Part shown: piece by piece, positions 26,009 through 34,651 of the stretch | Layout of the letters: every line of letters begins with the position of its first letter | How positions within the stretch are numbered: position 1 is the stretch's first letter | NCBI RefSeq assembly: GCF_002954455.1 | Contig: NZ_MSCC01000002.1 | Coordinates: forward strand, 522,055-586,054 | Direction: 5' to 3' | Origin: Photobacterium aquimaris | GTDB lineage: Bacteria > Pseudomonadota > Gammaproteobacteria > Enterobacterales > Vibrionaceae | Length of the DNA stretch: 64,000 nt | Position numbers and translations under genes: made by a program | Notes under the pieces: model-generated | Databases searched by the model: none | Seen by the model: only the letters and a program-made list of their open reading frames with translations | What the model was told of the DNA's origin: nothing

Positions 26009-26842
26009 ATGTTGAACACCTTCGAAGCGTTACCGGAATCAATGTTTTGTAATGCGAGTGAACGTCCTATCGTACGTTACCGTAAAGGCAAAACTGATTG
26101 TAATGAGCTTGATTACATCATTGAAGAAACACCGGTTGCCATAGCTTTTAATGGTGTTGCTTACACAGTAATGATGTGTACTCCCAATGATTTAGAACAG
26201 TTTGCAATTGGTTTTTCGTTATCTGAAGGGATCATTGACCATCATCGTGATATTCATGATATCGATATGATACCAACCTGTGACGGTATCAATATTAATG
26301 TCACCATTGCTAATCGTTGTGTGGCACGTTTACAACAAAAGCGTCGTTCACTTGCAGGACTGACAGGTTGTGGCATTTGTGGCGAAGAAAAATTAGAAAC
26401 GGTATGTCGAGCGCTTAATCCAGTTCCATCATCAGTGGAGTTTGATTTAGGTTTTCTTGATCCTGTTTTGCAACAATTATTGCGTAAACAGCAGTTAAAT
26501 CAATTAACTGGATCTGCTCATGCGGCGGTATATATCAACCAACAAGGACAAGTAGAAGCCATTTTTGAAGATGTTGGTCGTCACATTGCTTTGGATAAAT
26601 TAGTGGGCTGTATTCATCAGCGCCAGTTAACCGGTGGGGCTGTATTGGTAACTAGTCGTGCCAGTTTTGAGATGGTTCAAAAAGCGGCCGCCGCAGGAGT
26701 TGAGGTGCTGCTAGCTATATCTTCAGCCACTAAAATGGCAGTTGATCTGGCTGAAAAACTTAATCTGACGTTATTGGGCCATTGCCGTAATGGTCGCGCA
26801 GATGCTTATGCGCATCCTGAACGTATTACAGGGATGATTTAA
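26009..26842 (+). CDS. fdhD: Formate dehydrogenase sulfurtransferase FdhD
   Basis: FdhD moves sulfur from the IscS desulfurase to the molybdenum cofactor of formate dehydrogenase, which is needed for FdhF activity. The 277-residue protein shows ETPVAIAFNGVAYTVMMCTP, FAIGFSLSEGII, the catalytic CxxC loop LTGCGICGEEKL, HAAVYINQQGQVEAIFEDVGRHIALDKL and VTSRASFEMVQKAAAAGVEVL, all characteristic. It follows fhlA by 43 bp and may be cotranscribed. It is placed beside the enzyme it matures. The start ATG 26009 is preceded by AAAGGAAAAAG. Confidence 0.94.
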   Translation: MLNTFEALPESMFCNASERPIVRYRKGKTDCNELDYIIEETPVAIAFNGVAYTVMMCTPNDLEQFAIGFSLSEGIIDHHRDIHDIDMIPTCDGININVTIANRCVARLQQKRRSLAGLTGCGICGEEKLETVCRALNPVPSSVEFDLGFLDPVLQQLLRKQQLNQLTGSAHAAVYINQQGQVEAIFEDVGRHIALDKLVGCIHQRQLTGGAVLVTSRASFEMVQKAAAAGVEVLLAISSATKMAVDLAEKLNLTLLGHCRNGRADAYAHPERITGMI

Positions 26843-26954
26843 CAAGGCTTAAGTATTGAATTTAATGTTAATTAGTGGGTCTCCTTCTTACTTGTTAGCA
26901 ATAAATCGCCCGTTAAGTCGGGGGTTGATTTTATTACATTAAGGATAAATATAA

Positions 26955-27542
26955 ATGAAAATTAAACATGTTGTTGCTGGTGCGCTTACTCTTTTTTCAC
27001 CCTTCGTTTTAGCACACCCTGGTCACATTGGACCGCATACAACAACGGGTTTTATGACCGGTTTTGTTCACCCATTTACAGGCCTTGATCACTTATCAGT
27101 AATGATTGGTGTGGGTTTATTAGCGGTATTAATGGGCGGTAAAGCGGTATCACGTTTACCAATGGCTTTTATTGGTATTATGGTTATTGGGGGCGCATTA
27201 GGTGTTGCAGGCATGGTATTACCTGGCATCGAAATGGGCATTGCTTTATCAGTGATTGGTATGGGCGCAATGTTGTTAGCTGGCGGTCGTCTGTCTGAAA
27301 AATTGGCAACGGGCTTAGTGATGGCGTTTGCGTTATTCCATGGCATGGCACACGGTATGGAAATGCCGCTTGATGCACAAGCGATGGAATACTTTACCGG
27401 TTTCGTGTTAGCAACTGCAATTTTACATGTATCAGGCATTGCACTAGGTAAATTAGTCATGACCTCAGCCATCAACCAACGTGTAATGCGTGTGGTTGGG
27501 ATTGTTATGGCAGCCTTTGGTGGCGTATTAATGCTGTCGTAA
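26955..27542 (+). CDS. hupE: HupE/UreJ-family nickel transport protein
   Basis: This 195-residue membrane protein has a signal peptide ending in VLAHPG and about six further transmembrane helices. The motif HPFTGLDHLSVMIGVGLLAV and the later FHGMAHGMEMP are the conserved His-containing segments of the HupE/UreJ family, which moves nickel for hydrogenase or urease. It lies 18 bp before hypF, so it is probably in the hyp operon and supplies nickel for HycE. The preceding 112 bp contain a small CCCG/CGGG hairpin after fdhD and an AAGGA ribosome-binding site. Confidence 0.9.
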   Translation: MKIKHVVAGALTLFSPFVLAHPGHIGPHTTTGFMTGFVHPFTGLDHLSVMIGVGLLAVLMGGKAVSRLPMAFIGIMVIGGALGVAGMVLPGIEMGIALSVIGMGAMLLAGGRLSEKLATGLVMAFALFHGMAHGMEMPLDAQAMEYFTGFVLATAILHVSGIALGKLVMTSAINQRVMRVVGIVMAAFGGVLMLS

Positions 27543-27560
27543 TTTAGCTGGATAATCACA

Positions 27561-29951
27561 GTGAAAGACAACTTTGCACGAAAATATATTCATATTACCG
27601 GCATTGTACAAGGGGTCGGTTTCCGCCCCTTTGTCTACCAACTGGCGCTGCAATATGCGCTTGTAGGGTGGGTAATTAATGATTCAGAAGGGGTAAAAAT
27701 TGAGGCGCAAGGTAATATTGAAAACCTTGAACGTTTTATTACCTCACTTGAGCAACAAGCACCGCCTTTAAGCCGTATCGATGATATAACAGTTATATCA
27801 CTCTCGTTGTGGCAATCTTCTGAAAAGCCAGCTCTATTTAGTATTGAGAAGAGTCAGCACTGTGACAGCACTACGGTGTGTGTTTCTCCTGATCAAGGGC
27901 TTTGTCATGCCTGTAAACAAGACATTGCAAATTCTGCCTCACGTTATTATCGCTATCCTTTTACCAACTGCACCCATTGTGGTCCTCGTTACAGCATTAC
28001 TCGTGCTTTACCCTATGATCGGGTTACGACTAGCATGGCAAGTTTTGCATTGTGTCATGATTGCCAACAAGCATATGAAAACCCATTGGATCGTCGTTAT
28101 CATGCACAGCCAATAAGCTGTAATGTCTGCGGGCCGTGGACACGGTTTATTGATTATCGTGACGACGCAATAGTCGATGTCGAATTAACTCAGCAAGCGG
28201 CGATTGATCAGTTAGCGCAACGCCTTCAAGCTGGTGCGGTAGTTGCGATTAAAGGGCTCGGCGGTTTTCATCTTGTGTGTGATGGCACCAATACTGATGC
28301 TGTTGCACAATTACGTCATATTAAGCATCGCCAACAAAAGCCATTAGCAGTCATGGTTGCAGATATCGACACTGCACAACAATTAGTTACTGGTGATGTA
28401 ATTGAATGGCAAGCATTAGATTCTCAAGCACGTCCTATCGTGTTAATGCATAAGTCTCAAACGATACATTGTGGCGCATCAACGGTTAGCCTTGCCGAGA
28501 ATGTTGCACCTAATGTGCCTTATTTAGGGGTAATGTTGCCCTATACACCACTGCATTATTTATTGTTTGACGCACTGGCAAAAAATAATACCGCTGCGAT
28601 ATTAGTTATGACCAGTGCTAATGTTTCTGGTATGCCAATTGCGACTGAAATAAAGCAAATTGAACAGCAATTCTCAGGCATGATTGATAGCGTACTTGAT
28701 CATAATCGTCCTATTGTTCATGCCTGTGACGACAGTGTCGTACATTATGCGGGTGGAAAAATACGTACATTGCGAATGGCGCGTGGTTATGCCCCTTATA
28801 GCCACTTTGGTCATAAAGCAGAGACGATAACCTTAGCGCTTGGGGCGCAGCAGAAATCGACTATTGCACTGGCGTTACCTCAGCAATGGGTATTATCGCC
28901 TTATATTGGTGATCTTAATAACCTTGATACCGAACAGCGCTATCAACAAACAATTGCTGACTTGCAGCGATTATATCAAGTGACCGCTGCGCAAATTGTT
29001 TGTGATAAACATCCGAGCTATTACTCTACAGCGTATGCAAAACAGTTGATTACTGCGGCTGAAATGCCTGTAAATCGACTTCAAGTTCAACATCACCATG
29101 CGCACATTTTAGCGGTAATGGCAGAATTTAATCTTACTCAACCTGTACTGGGTTTCACTTTTGACGGTACGGGGTGGGGGGATGATGACACTGTGTGGGG
29201 AGGGGAAGTATTACTTACATCGTGCCAAGACTACCAACGTATTGGTCACTTACGACCTTTTCGTCTTATTGGTGGTGAACAAGCAATCAAACAACCAGCA
29301 CGGCTATTATTTGCGATGTTACTTGAGTGCTATACGCTTGATGATATTAAAGCGATGCAATTAAGTGCTTTTTCAACATGGACTGAGGCATATTTTAATA
29401 ATTTGCATCAACTATGGCAAAGTGGCAGTCGTTCTCCTTATACCTCTTCAATTGGTCGATTTATTGATGCTTGGGCTTGCTTGTTAGGGCTGGTTGATAA
29501 AGTTAATTACGAAGGTCAATGTGGATTGCTATTAGAACAAGCGGCGAAAAAAAATATCTATCATATTCCGCTATCATTTCATATTTCAGCGACTGGTATT
29601 ATTGATTGGCAGCCTTTGTTTGCACATATTTTGCCTTTGGTGAGTGATATTAATGACGAGCAGCGTCAAACATGGATCAATAGCTTGGCGCACAGTATGT
29701 TGATGGCGATTGCAAAAATGATAGCCACAATTGCTAAACAATACTCTAACCATCCAGTCGTTCTTGGTGGGGGAGTGTTTCAAAACCGCGTGCTAGTCGA
29801 TCATATTTATCACCAACTTTCAGAACACTCACAACCGCTTTATTGTGGTGAAAAATTGCCGTCAAATGATGGTGCCATTGCTGCTGGACAATTATGGTAT
29901 GCGCTACATCACCAATCTATCAAGTCAATGAGCGAATCACAGGAAGCGTAA
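27561..29951 (+). CDS. hypF: Hydrogenase maturation carbamoyltransferase HypF
   Basis: HypF makes the cyanide ligand precursor for the [NiFe] active site by transferring a carbamoyl group from carbamoyl phosphate to HypE. The 796-residue protein has an acylphosphatase domain (residues 5-95, GIVQGVGFRPFVYQLA). Two zinc-finger blocks follow (CHACKQDI...CTHCGPRYS and CHDCQQAY...CNVCGP), then a YrdC-like domain (VVAIKGLGGFHLVCDGTN) and a Kae1-like C-terminal domain (HHHAHILAVMAEF, VVLGGGVFQN). The start is GTG 27561. hypA follows directly. Its partner HypE is not encoded in the window. Confidence 0.95.
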   Translation: MKDNFARKYIHITGIVQGVGFRPFVYQLALQYALVGWVINDSEGVKIEAQGNIENLERFITSLEQQAPPLSRIDDITVISLSLWQSSEKPALFSIEKSQHCDSTTVCVSPDQGLCHACKQDIANSASRYYRYPFTNCTHCGPRYSITRALPYDRVTTSMASFALCHDCQQAYENPLDRRYHAQPISCNVCGPWTRFIDYRDDAIVDVELTQQAAIDQLAQRLQAGAVVAIKGLGGFHLVCDGTNTDAVAQLRHIKHRQQKPLAVMVADIDTAQQLVTGDVIEWQALDSQARPIVLMHKSQTIHCGASTVSLAENVAPNVPYLGVMLPYTPLHYLLFDALAKNNTAAILVMTSANVSGMPIATEIKQIEQQFSGMIDSVLDHNRPIVHACDDSVVHYAGGKIRTLRMARGYAPYSHFGHKAETITLALGAQQKSTIALALPQQWVLSPYIGDLNNLDTEQRYQQTIADLQRLYQVTAAQIVCDKHPSYYSTAYAKQLITAAEMPVNRLQVQHHHAHILAVMAEFNLTQPVLGFTFDGTGWGDDDTVWGGEVLLTSCQDYQRIGHLRPFRLIGGEQAIKQPARLLFAMLLECYTLDDIKAMQLSAFSTWTEAYFNNLHQLWQSGSRSPYTSSIGRFIDAWACLLGLVDKVNYEGQCGLLLEQAAKKNIYHIPLSFHISATGIIDWQPLFAHILPLVSDINDEQRQTWINSLAHSMLMAIAKMIATIAKQYSNHPVVLGGGVFQNRVLVDHIYHQLSEHSQPLYCGEKLPSNDGAIAAGQLWYALHHQSIKSMSESQEA

Positions 29952-29953
29952 CG

Positions 29954-30295
29954 ATGCATGAATTATCACTGAGTATAAATACGGTTGACACCGTGGTTGA
30001 ACAGGCTAAGAAACAAGGCTTTAAGCGCGTGACAAGTGTGACATTAGCCATTGGTACACTGTCATGTATTGAGCCTCAAGCATTAGCTACGGGGTTTGAA
30101 TTTGCTAGCCGTGGCACTATCGCAGCAGACGCTACATTGAAGATTGAATCTGTCGCGGCGCGAGTATGGTGCTTAGACTGTCAGCAACATGTAGAAATTC
30201 CAGAGCGTGGCGTTAGTTGTCCACGTTGTCAGGGCTATCAATTAAAAGTTGAAGCTGGCGATGAATTAATGATTAAACATATCGAGGTTGAGTAA
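29954..30295 (+). CDS. hypA: Hydrogenase nickel insertion protein HypA
   Basis: HypA delivers nickel to the hydrogenase large subunit together with HypB. The start is fixed at ATG 29954 because the family begins with MHELS, in which His2 binds nickel; upstream codons in the frame belong to the hypF 3' end. The 113-residue protein has the structural zinc site [21 protein letters not shown]. The gene is 2 bp after hypF and is followed after 1 bp by hypB. Confidence 0.95.
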   Translation: MHELSLSINTVDTVVEQAKKQGFKRVTSVTLAIGTLSCIEPQALATGFEFASRGTIAADATLKIESVAARVWCLDCQQHVEIPERGVSCPRCQGYQLKVEAGDELMIKHIEVE

Positions 30296-30296
30296 T

Positions 30297-31337
30297 ATGT
30301 GTAACGTATGCGGCTGTGGAGATAGTCGAATTGAAGGCCATTCTCACGAACATTCTCATGATCACAGCCATGATGATCACCATCATCACGAACATCCACA
30401 TCAGCACAATGATCACCACCATGCTGGCACAGATGCACCGCAGTCAGTAGTGATCCATCATCATTATCATCATCAGGGTGATGTTCATCATCATGTTCAT
30501 TATACGTTGCCAGCAGATACTATGCTTCAGCAAGCAACGTATGGACATCATCATGAGCATGAAACTAATCATGCGCATCATGACGATAATCATCATATGC
30601 ACCATCAACCTGAGCGTTTGAATTCAGGTGATCTCCATTATGGTAAGGGTGAAGCTGAAGTCCATGTTGCTGGTGTTTCACAGCGACAACTACTCACACT
30701 AGAAATGGATATATTAGGTAACAATAATCAACTTGCAGCTCATAACCGAGAGCATTTTATTGAAAACCAGCAATTGGTGCTAAATTTAGTCTCAAGCCCT
30801 GGTTCTGGTAAAACAACGTTGTTAACTGAAACTTTGATGGAATTAAAAGATCGCTGTGCCTGCGCTGTGATCGAAGGTGATCAACAAACCTCTAATGATG
30901 CTGATCGTATTCGTGCAACATCAGTGCCTGCGATTCAAGTAAATACAGGTAAAGGTTGTCATCTTGATGCTCAAATGATCCATGATGCCTATCATCAATT
31001 GGCGATTAATAAACCTGGCTTTTTGTTTATCGAAAATGTGGGTAATTTAGTTTGTCCTGCCAGTTTTGATCTTGGTGAGGCATCTAAAGTAGCTATTTTA
31101 TCGGTGACTGAAGGTGAAGATAAACCGCTTAAATATCCAAATATGTTTGCAGCTGCAGATTTAATGATCATTAATAAAATCGATTTGCTGCCTTATGTTG
31201 ATGTTGATATCGATGATTGCGTTGCCAATGCACGTAAAGTAAACCCTGAAATTCAAGTGATTAAGCTGTCAGCTAAAACTGGAGAGGGTATGGATGCATG
31301 GCTCAATTGGTTAACTGAAAATCGTCAGCAATTGTAA
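30297..31337 (+). CDS. hypB: Hydrogenase nickel chaperone GTPase HypB with long histidine-rich region
   Basis: HypB is a GTPase that stores and passes nickel during [NiFe] maturation. The start is ATG 30297 because the N-terminal nickel motif MCNVCGCGD must be at the terminus; a TTG nine bases upstream is less likely. Residues 15-110 are extremely rich in His (for example [19 protein letters not shown]). The GTPase domain has the P-loop [11 protein letters not shown] (about 167), [28 protein letters not shown] (metal-site Cys) and NKIDLLPY. At 346 residues it is longer than E. coli HypB (290) because of the His-rich stretch. It is the last gene of the hyp cluster; hypC, hypD and hypE do not follow. 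Confidence 0.95.
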   Translation: MCNVCGCGDSRIEGHSHEHSHDHSHDDHHHHEHPHQHNDHHHAGTDAPQSVVIHHHYHHQGDVHHHVHYTLPADTMLQQATYGHHHEHETNHAHHDDNHHMHHQPERLNSGDLHYGKGEAEVHVAGVSQRQLLTLEMDILGNNNQLAAHNREHFIENQQLVLNLVSSPGSGKTTLLTETLMELKDRCACAVIEGDQQTSNDADRIRATSVPAIQVNTGKGCHLDAQMIHDAYHQLAINKPGFLFIENVGNLVCPASFDLGEASKVAILSVTEGEDKPLKYPNMFAAADLMIINKIDLLPYVDVDIDDCVANARKVNPEIQVIKLSAKTGEGMDAWLNWLTENRQQL

Positions 31338-31368
31338 TTAATGACTGTATTTTAGTAAGAATTAATAT

Positions 31369-31403
31369 GCTGTATATATCGATATTATATATACAGCTTT
31401 TTT
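31369..31403 (+). terminator. Terminator of the hyp operon
   Basis: GCTGTATATAT and ATATATACAGC form an 11-bp stem followed by six T. It lies 32 bp after hypB and shows that the operon ends there. Confidence 0.85.
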
Positions 31404-31600
31404 AATATTTTTATTTAACATTGATATTGAAGAATAATAAGTGATAGTGTTCAAAAAAACGTTTAAATAGCTAAATTAGTACTATCATTTTTTTTATTTA
31501 TCTATAAAATCCCGCGCACATTGCTAACAGAGCTTAAGCGCATACTTGCGTAATGTCTCTCATTAGCGACAATTTTGACAATAAATAACGTAAGTAGCCA

Positions 31601-31906
31601 ATGAAAACACACTCCTTTGTTGCAGCAACTGTACTTCTATTATCTGGCTGTGATATCACCACTGAAACACGTCAGCCGCCAACGGTTAAAGATATTGAAA
31701 TGTGTCAACAGCGTATTGCTGTGAAAACCAATTACTCAGTAACAGAAATGTCTGATAATCAGTTAGATAATAAATCTAAGGATAACCGTGGTTGGGTATA
31801 TGTTAATTATCAAAAAGATAATAATCGGGGATACCTAAAATTTCGATGTAACTCAAGTTATGTCGAAGTCTGGGCGGCAGGTGCTGCAATGTGGACTGGT
31901 TTATAA
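31601..31906 (+). CDS. Small lipoprotein of unknown function
   Basis: The product is 101 residues with a short lipoprotein signal (VLLLSGC, Cys at about 17). The mature part is polar with two further Cys (EMCQQRIAVK and KFRCNSSYVEV) that may form a disulfide, and a repeated Asn/Asp stretch. I do not recognise the family. It has its own terminator. The 263 bp between hypB and this gene contain the hyp terminator and an AT-rich promoter region, nothing else visible. Confidence 0.7.
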   Translation: MKTHSFVAATVLLLSGCDITTETRQPPTVKDIEMCQQRIAVKTNYSVTEMSDNQLDNKSKDNRGWVYVNYQKDNNRGYLKFRCNSSYVEVWAAGAAMWTGL

Positions 31907-31917
31907 GTGATTTTTAG

Positions 31918-31951
31918 ATGCTCATACTAACATTAGTATGAGCATTTTTTT
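31918..31951 (+). terminator. Terminator of the small lipoprotein gene
   Basis: ATGCTCATACTAA and TTAGTATGAGCAT pair perfectly over 13 bp with a 2-nt spacer, followed by a T tract. Confidence 0.88.
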
Positions 31952-31969
31952 ATGTGTGTTCGTTGCTAT

Positions 31970-32620
31970 TTAAAACTGTGATGTTGTAATCAGAGTTGGA
32001 AATAGATCGGTATTTTTATAATGATACTGGATTACATATTCCCCATGAATTGGCAGCATTATAAAATAGAGTAATTCGTAGCAATTTTTCTTAACGATAC
32101 TATCAATGGTTTTTAATGCTATCGCATTACTCAGTGTCATTGGAAGTTCGCAGTATGGCGTTATAAATAAACGGGTGTCATTTTCCACCTGATCGACAAC
32201 TTCAGTTATATCTTCTTTATTATCAAACCGTTGTAGTCTGTTATTTTTCGTCAGTGGTTGTCTAATCACACGCTGAATAACACGGTAGTACTCATATTCA
32301 GCCCAACAACATAGGATATTGCCAAATAATGCGATAGCTTGTTTCTCGATTTCAATATAATAAGAAGCAAGGCTATCTAGAGGCACAATGCCATTAATAG
32401 ATTGTGTATAATCACTTGTAATGCACTGATAAAGATTATCTGTTTGGTATGGCATTAAGTGATTAATGGTTTCTATTCGCGCATTGACTAATGTAGAAAA
32501 GAAGTCAGTATCGTCATGCAAATGGATATGCTCATCAATAAACTGGAGAAAGTTGTGTTGTATTGTTGATTGATGAGTGCATGTAGAAGTAACTGAACTC
32601 ATGATTACATTGGTGTGCAT
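31970..32620 (-). CDS. Protein of unknown function
   Basis: This is a soluble-looking protein of about 216 residues without a signal peptide or recognisable domain. It is mostly helical by composition, with segments such as FIDEHIHLHDDTDFFSTLVNARIETINHL and YYIEIEKQAIALFGNILCCWAEYEYYRVIQRV divided by short loops. The start is uncertain: ATG 32620 or ATG 32602 are the candidates, and the frame is open to a TTG at 32650. It is convergent with the small lipoprotein gene and shares its terminator region. No neighbour indicates a role. Confidence 0.55.
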   Translation of the reverse strand: MHTNVIMSSVTSTCTHQSTIQHNFLQFIDEHIHLHDDTDFFSTLVNARIETINHLMPYQTDNLYQCITSDYTQSINGIVPLDSLASYYIEIEKQAIALFGNILCCWAEYEYYRVIQRVIRQPLTKNNRLQRFDNKEDITEVVDQVENDTRLFITPYCELPMTLSNAIALKTIDSIVKKNCYELLYFIMLPIHGEYVIQYHYKNTDLFPTLITTSQF

Positions 32621-32650
32621 CGCATAATATACTCGATAAAAAATGACCAA

Positions 32651-33110
32651 TGAATTGTAATTAATTCATTAATTAAATAATGCATGGTGATGTATATACT
32701 GTGATAGTTATCAAATAAAACCAGCCCCTATTTTAGTATTTGGGCATTATGTTCCATTTTGGTATTTTTGGTTGTTATCCAATGTTTTTGGAGTATTAGT
32801 CGTCGCTGTTATTACCTTTTTTATGATTGAGTTTTATAAAAAAAAGTGAATTTACGTTATTGAGCATCATCTTTTAAAATTGAAATTGATACTAATATCT
32901 ATGATATCAGTCGCAAAAAATATGCAGTATTAAATATGACTAAATTTTTATTTGTGATCAGCCTTGATTGGTTTTTATTTAAAATTTTTATTATTTAATT
33001 TGTCGTTATTATATTGCGATGTTTTTATAAAGTAATGCCATAAGATTTAATATTTGGTCAAAACAATGTCATGCAGGTATTGTTTATTTTATTGATGTTA
33101 AAGGAATAAT
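32651..33110. other. AT-rich intergenic region with a possible gene remnant
   Basis: No complete gene is visible. On the + strand, an open stretch ending in TGA at 32847-32849 encodes a strongly hydrophobic segment (FWLLSNVFGVLVVAVITFF followed by basic residues) that has no start codon. It may be the decayed end of a membrane protein. The rest is AT-rich. Confidence 0.35.
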
Positions 33111-33598
33111 ATGAGTAAATTTTTTTGGCTTGCTTGGTTTTGTACCATACTGTTGCCTATCCATGCTAAAGCGGGTGAGTGGAACTCATCAGGTATTGAT
33201 GGACACTATGTTTTATCATCATTGATTGATGAGCAACAGGGACAAAAAAAGTTTTCTTTTCGCTGTATAAAGCCAAATATAACAATAATGGTTTTGAACG
33301 TTTTTTAAGCCAATGTAATAAAAATGGTTTTGATAAAACGGTATCAATGACCATTAATGGTCAAAAAGTACATATGGATAAGATTTGTCGTAGAACAGAA
33401 TATAGTAAAAATTACTGGGTATATACACCAACGACCAATGAGGGATTGGCATTTCTGATCACACAGTTTAAATATACTGAAACGGTCAATATTCATAAAG
33501 TATTTGTCAATATTTACAAGCAAAAATCAGATTTAAACTTTAGGATTTCAGCCAAGGGTTTTGCGCAATCATGGAATAAATCATCTCAAATGCTTTAA
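33111..33598 (+). pseudogene. Small secreted protein with a -1 frameshift at a slippery A run
   Basis: Two frames join into one protein of 162 residues. The first frame begins with a signal peptide (FFWLAWFCTILLPIHAKA) and runs to GQKK; it then meets the run of seven A at 33244-33250. Shifting back one base there opens the second frame, which continues VFFSLYKAKYNNNGFERFL and runs on to the stop at 33598. The zero-frame codons are CAA-AAA-AAG, exactly the A-AAA-AAG heptamer used for programmed -1 frameshifting in E. coli dnaX and in IS elements. A lost A in the homopolymer, or a sequencing error, is the simpler explanation. The family is unknown; the product would be periplasmic. Confidence 0.65.
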
Positions 33599-33676
33599 TG
33601 GTGCAAGCGTAATTTGATTATATTTAAGAGGCGGTATCGAGAGATTGATATCGTTTTTTAGTTTTAGAAAATAGAG

Positions 33677-33750
33677 TGGAGCGGATAACGGGAATCGAAC
33701 CCGTGTCATTAGCTTGGGAAGCTAAGGTAATACCATTATACGATATCCGC
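33677..33750 (-). tRNA. tRNA-Gly (anticodon CCC)
   Basis: On the minus strand the sequence folds into a standard cloverleaf. The acceptor GCGGATA pairs with TATCCGC, the anticodon arm is TTAGC-TTCCCAA-GCTAA with anticodon CCC, and the T arm is CGGG-TTCGATTC-CCG. CCA is encoded. It reads GGG glycine codons and resembles E. coli glyU. Confidence 0.93.
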
Positions 33751-33920
33751 TAAGTGCATTTACAATAAACATTTTTATGGTGGTGGTCAAGGTAATCGAC
33801 TGTTTATTCTAGGATTAATACGAAAGATGAATAAATTGCGCTATTTTAAATAGTCGTTGTGCAAAATGGCAGCAATTACTTTGTTGAACGACGATAAAAT
33901 AAAACGTTGATAGATATTAA

Positions 33921-34112
33921 TTATGGTATGTGAAATATATACCTATGCCAGCCATGAAAATACGTATATCGAATTATATTTATATTACTACTTCAATTGG
34001 GTTAACAAAATTTTCTCCATCTAATGATCAAATAGAAGCGGTATTTAAGCATATCGACGAAGCCCTTTATTGTTCGAAAAAGAATGGTCGTAACTGTATT
34101 ACTATTCTATAA
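33921..34112 (+). pseudogene. Remnant of a GGDEF (diguanylate cyclase) domain
   Basis: The 60 or so codons before the stop at 34112 encode ITTSIGLTKFSPSNDQIE...HIDEALYCSKKNGRNCITIL. This is the recognisable end of a GGDEF domain (typical pattern: sIGia...adeALYrAKknGRNrv). A stop at 33918 and the absence of the rest of the domain, including the GGDEF motif itself, show that only the C-terminal tail remains. It sits beside a tRNA gene in a stretch of decayed and orphan genes. Confidence 0.65.
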
Positions 34113-34165
34113 AATAACAACAGTATTAACTACGGTTTGGCAGTTAATACTTCCAATAACGCATA

Positions 34166-34651
34166 TTAGATTGATAGTAAACGAGACATGCCAATAGCAT
34201 TGAAGCCGTAACCTGTAGGTACGCTAAGCGAATCATCAATAACAAAATCAAATTTCTGCCAAAATGAAGCTGAATTTTGGACCGAAATTAATGAGGCTGT
34301 TTGATAATCCATAGTCTTTAGAGTTACAAATAAGTGGTTGATCAATAAAAAAGGCAGTCCTTGTCCTTGTAATGCTGGTGTAATCGCTAAATCATGAAGA
34401 TGTAAATGCGTACTATCTATGTATTTGCTGGCTTGATTTAACTGAGGTAGAGATTTTTTATCGCAAGGATGACTAATCAGATAGCCGACAACCAGATGTT
34501 CATCATCAAGACAAACAAAACATGTTTGTGGTGATATCGCTATTTTTGTTTTTAAAACAGTCATAGATTCAAAATAATCATCGCCATAAGCTAATTGCTG
34601 AATATGTTCTATTTGATGCCAATGCGATGATGTTATGGGGCTTAGCTTCAT
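34166..34651 (-). CDS. GNAT-family N-acetyltransferase
   Basis: This 161-residue protein has the GNAT fold pattern. Strand beta4 and motif A read LHLHDLAITPALQGQGLPFLLINHLF, with the acetyl-CoA pyrophosphate loop QGQGLP. It is followed by SLISVQNSASFWQKFDFVID, the usual motif B 'N..a..fy.k.GF' region. The substrate cannot be told from sequence or neighbours. The gene stands alone. Confidence 0.8.
   Translation of the reverse strand: MKLSPITSSHWHQIEHIQQLAYGDDYFESMTVLKTKIAISPQTCFVCLDDEHLVVGYLISHPCDKKSLPQLNQASKYIDSTHLHLHDLAITPALQGQGLPFLLINHLFVTLKTMDYQTASLISVQNSASFWQKFDFVIDDSLSVPTGYGFNAIGMSRLLSI

Noticed and set aside
26860..26954. Molybdenum-cofactor riboswitch between fdhD and hupE
   Set aside because: Only a small CCCG/CGGG hairpin is present; the spacing and conserved elements of the riboswitch are not visible.
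27089..27571. Long minus-strand frame opposite hupE
   Set aside because: It mirrors the codon pattern of hupE, is rich in Pro, Ala and Thr with no domain, and hupE is clearly the real gene.
30340..30640. Tandem repeat or CRISPR-like array in the CAT-rich stretch
   Set aside because: The periodic CATCAT sequence is the His-rich coding region of hypB; units are irregular and there are no spacers.
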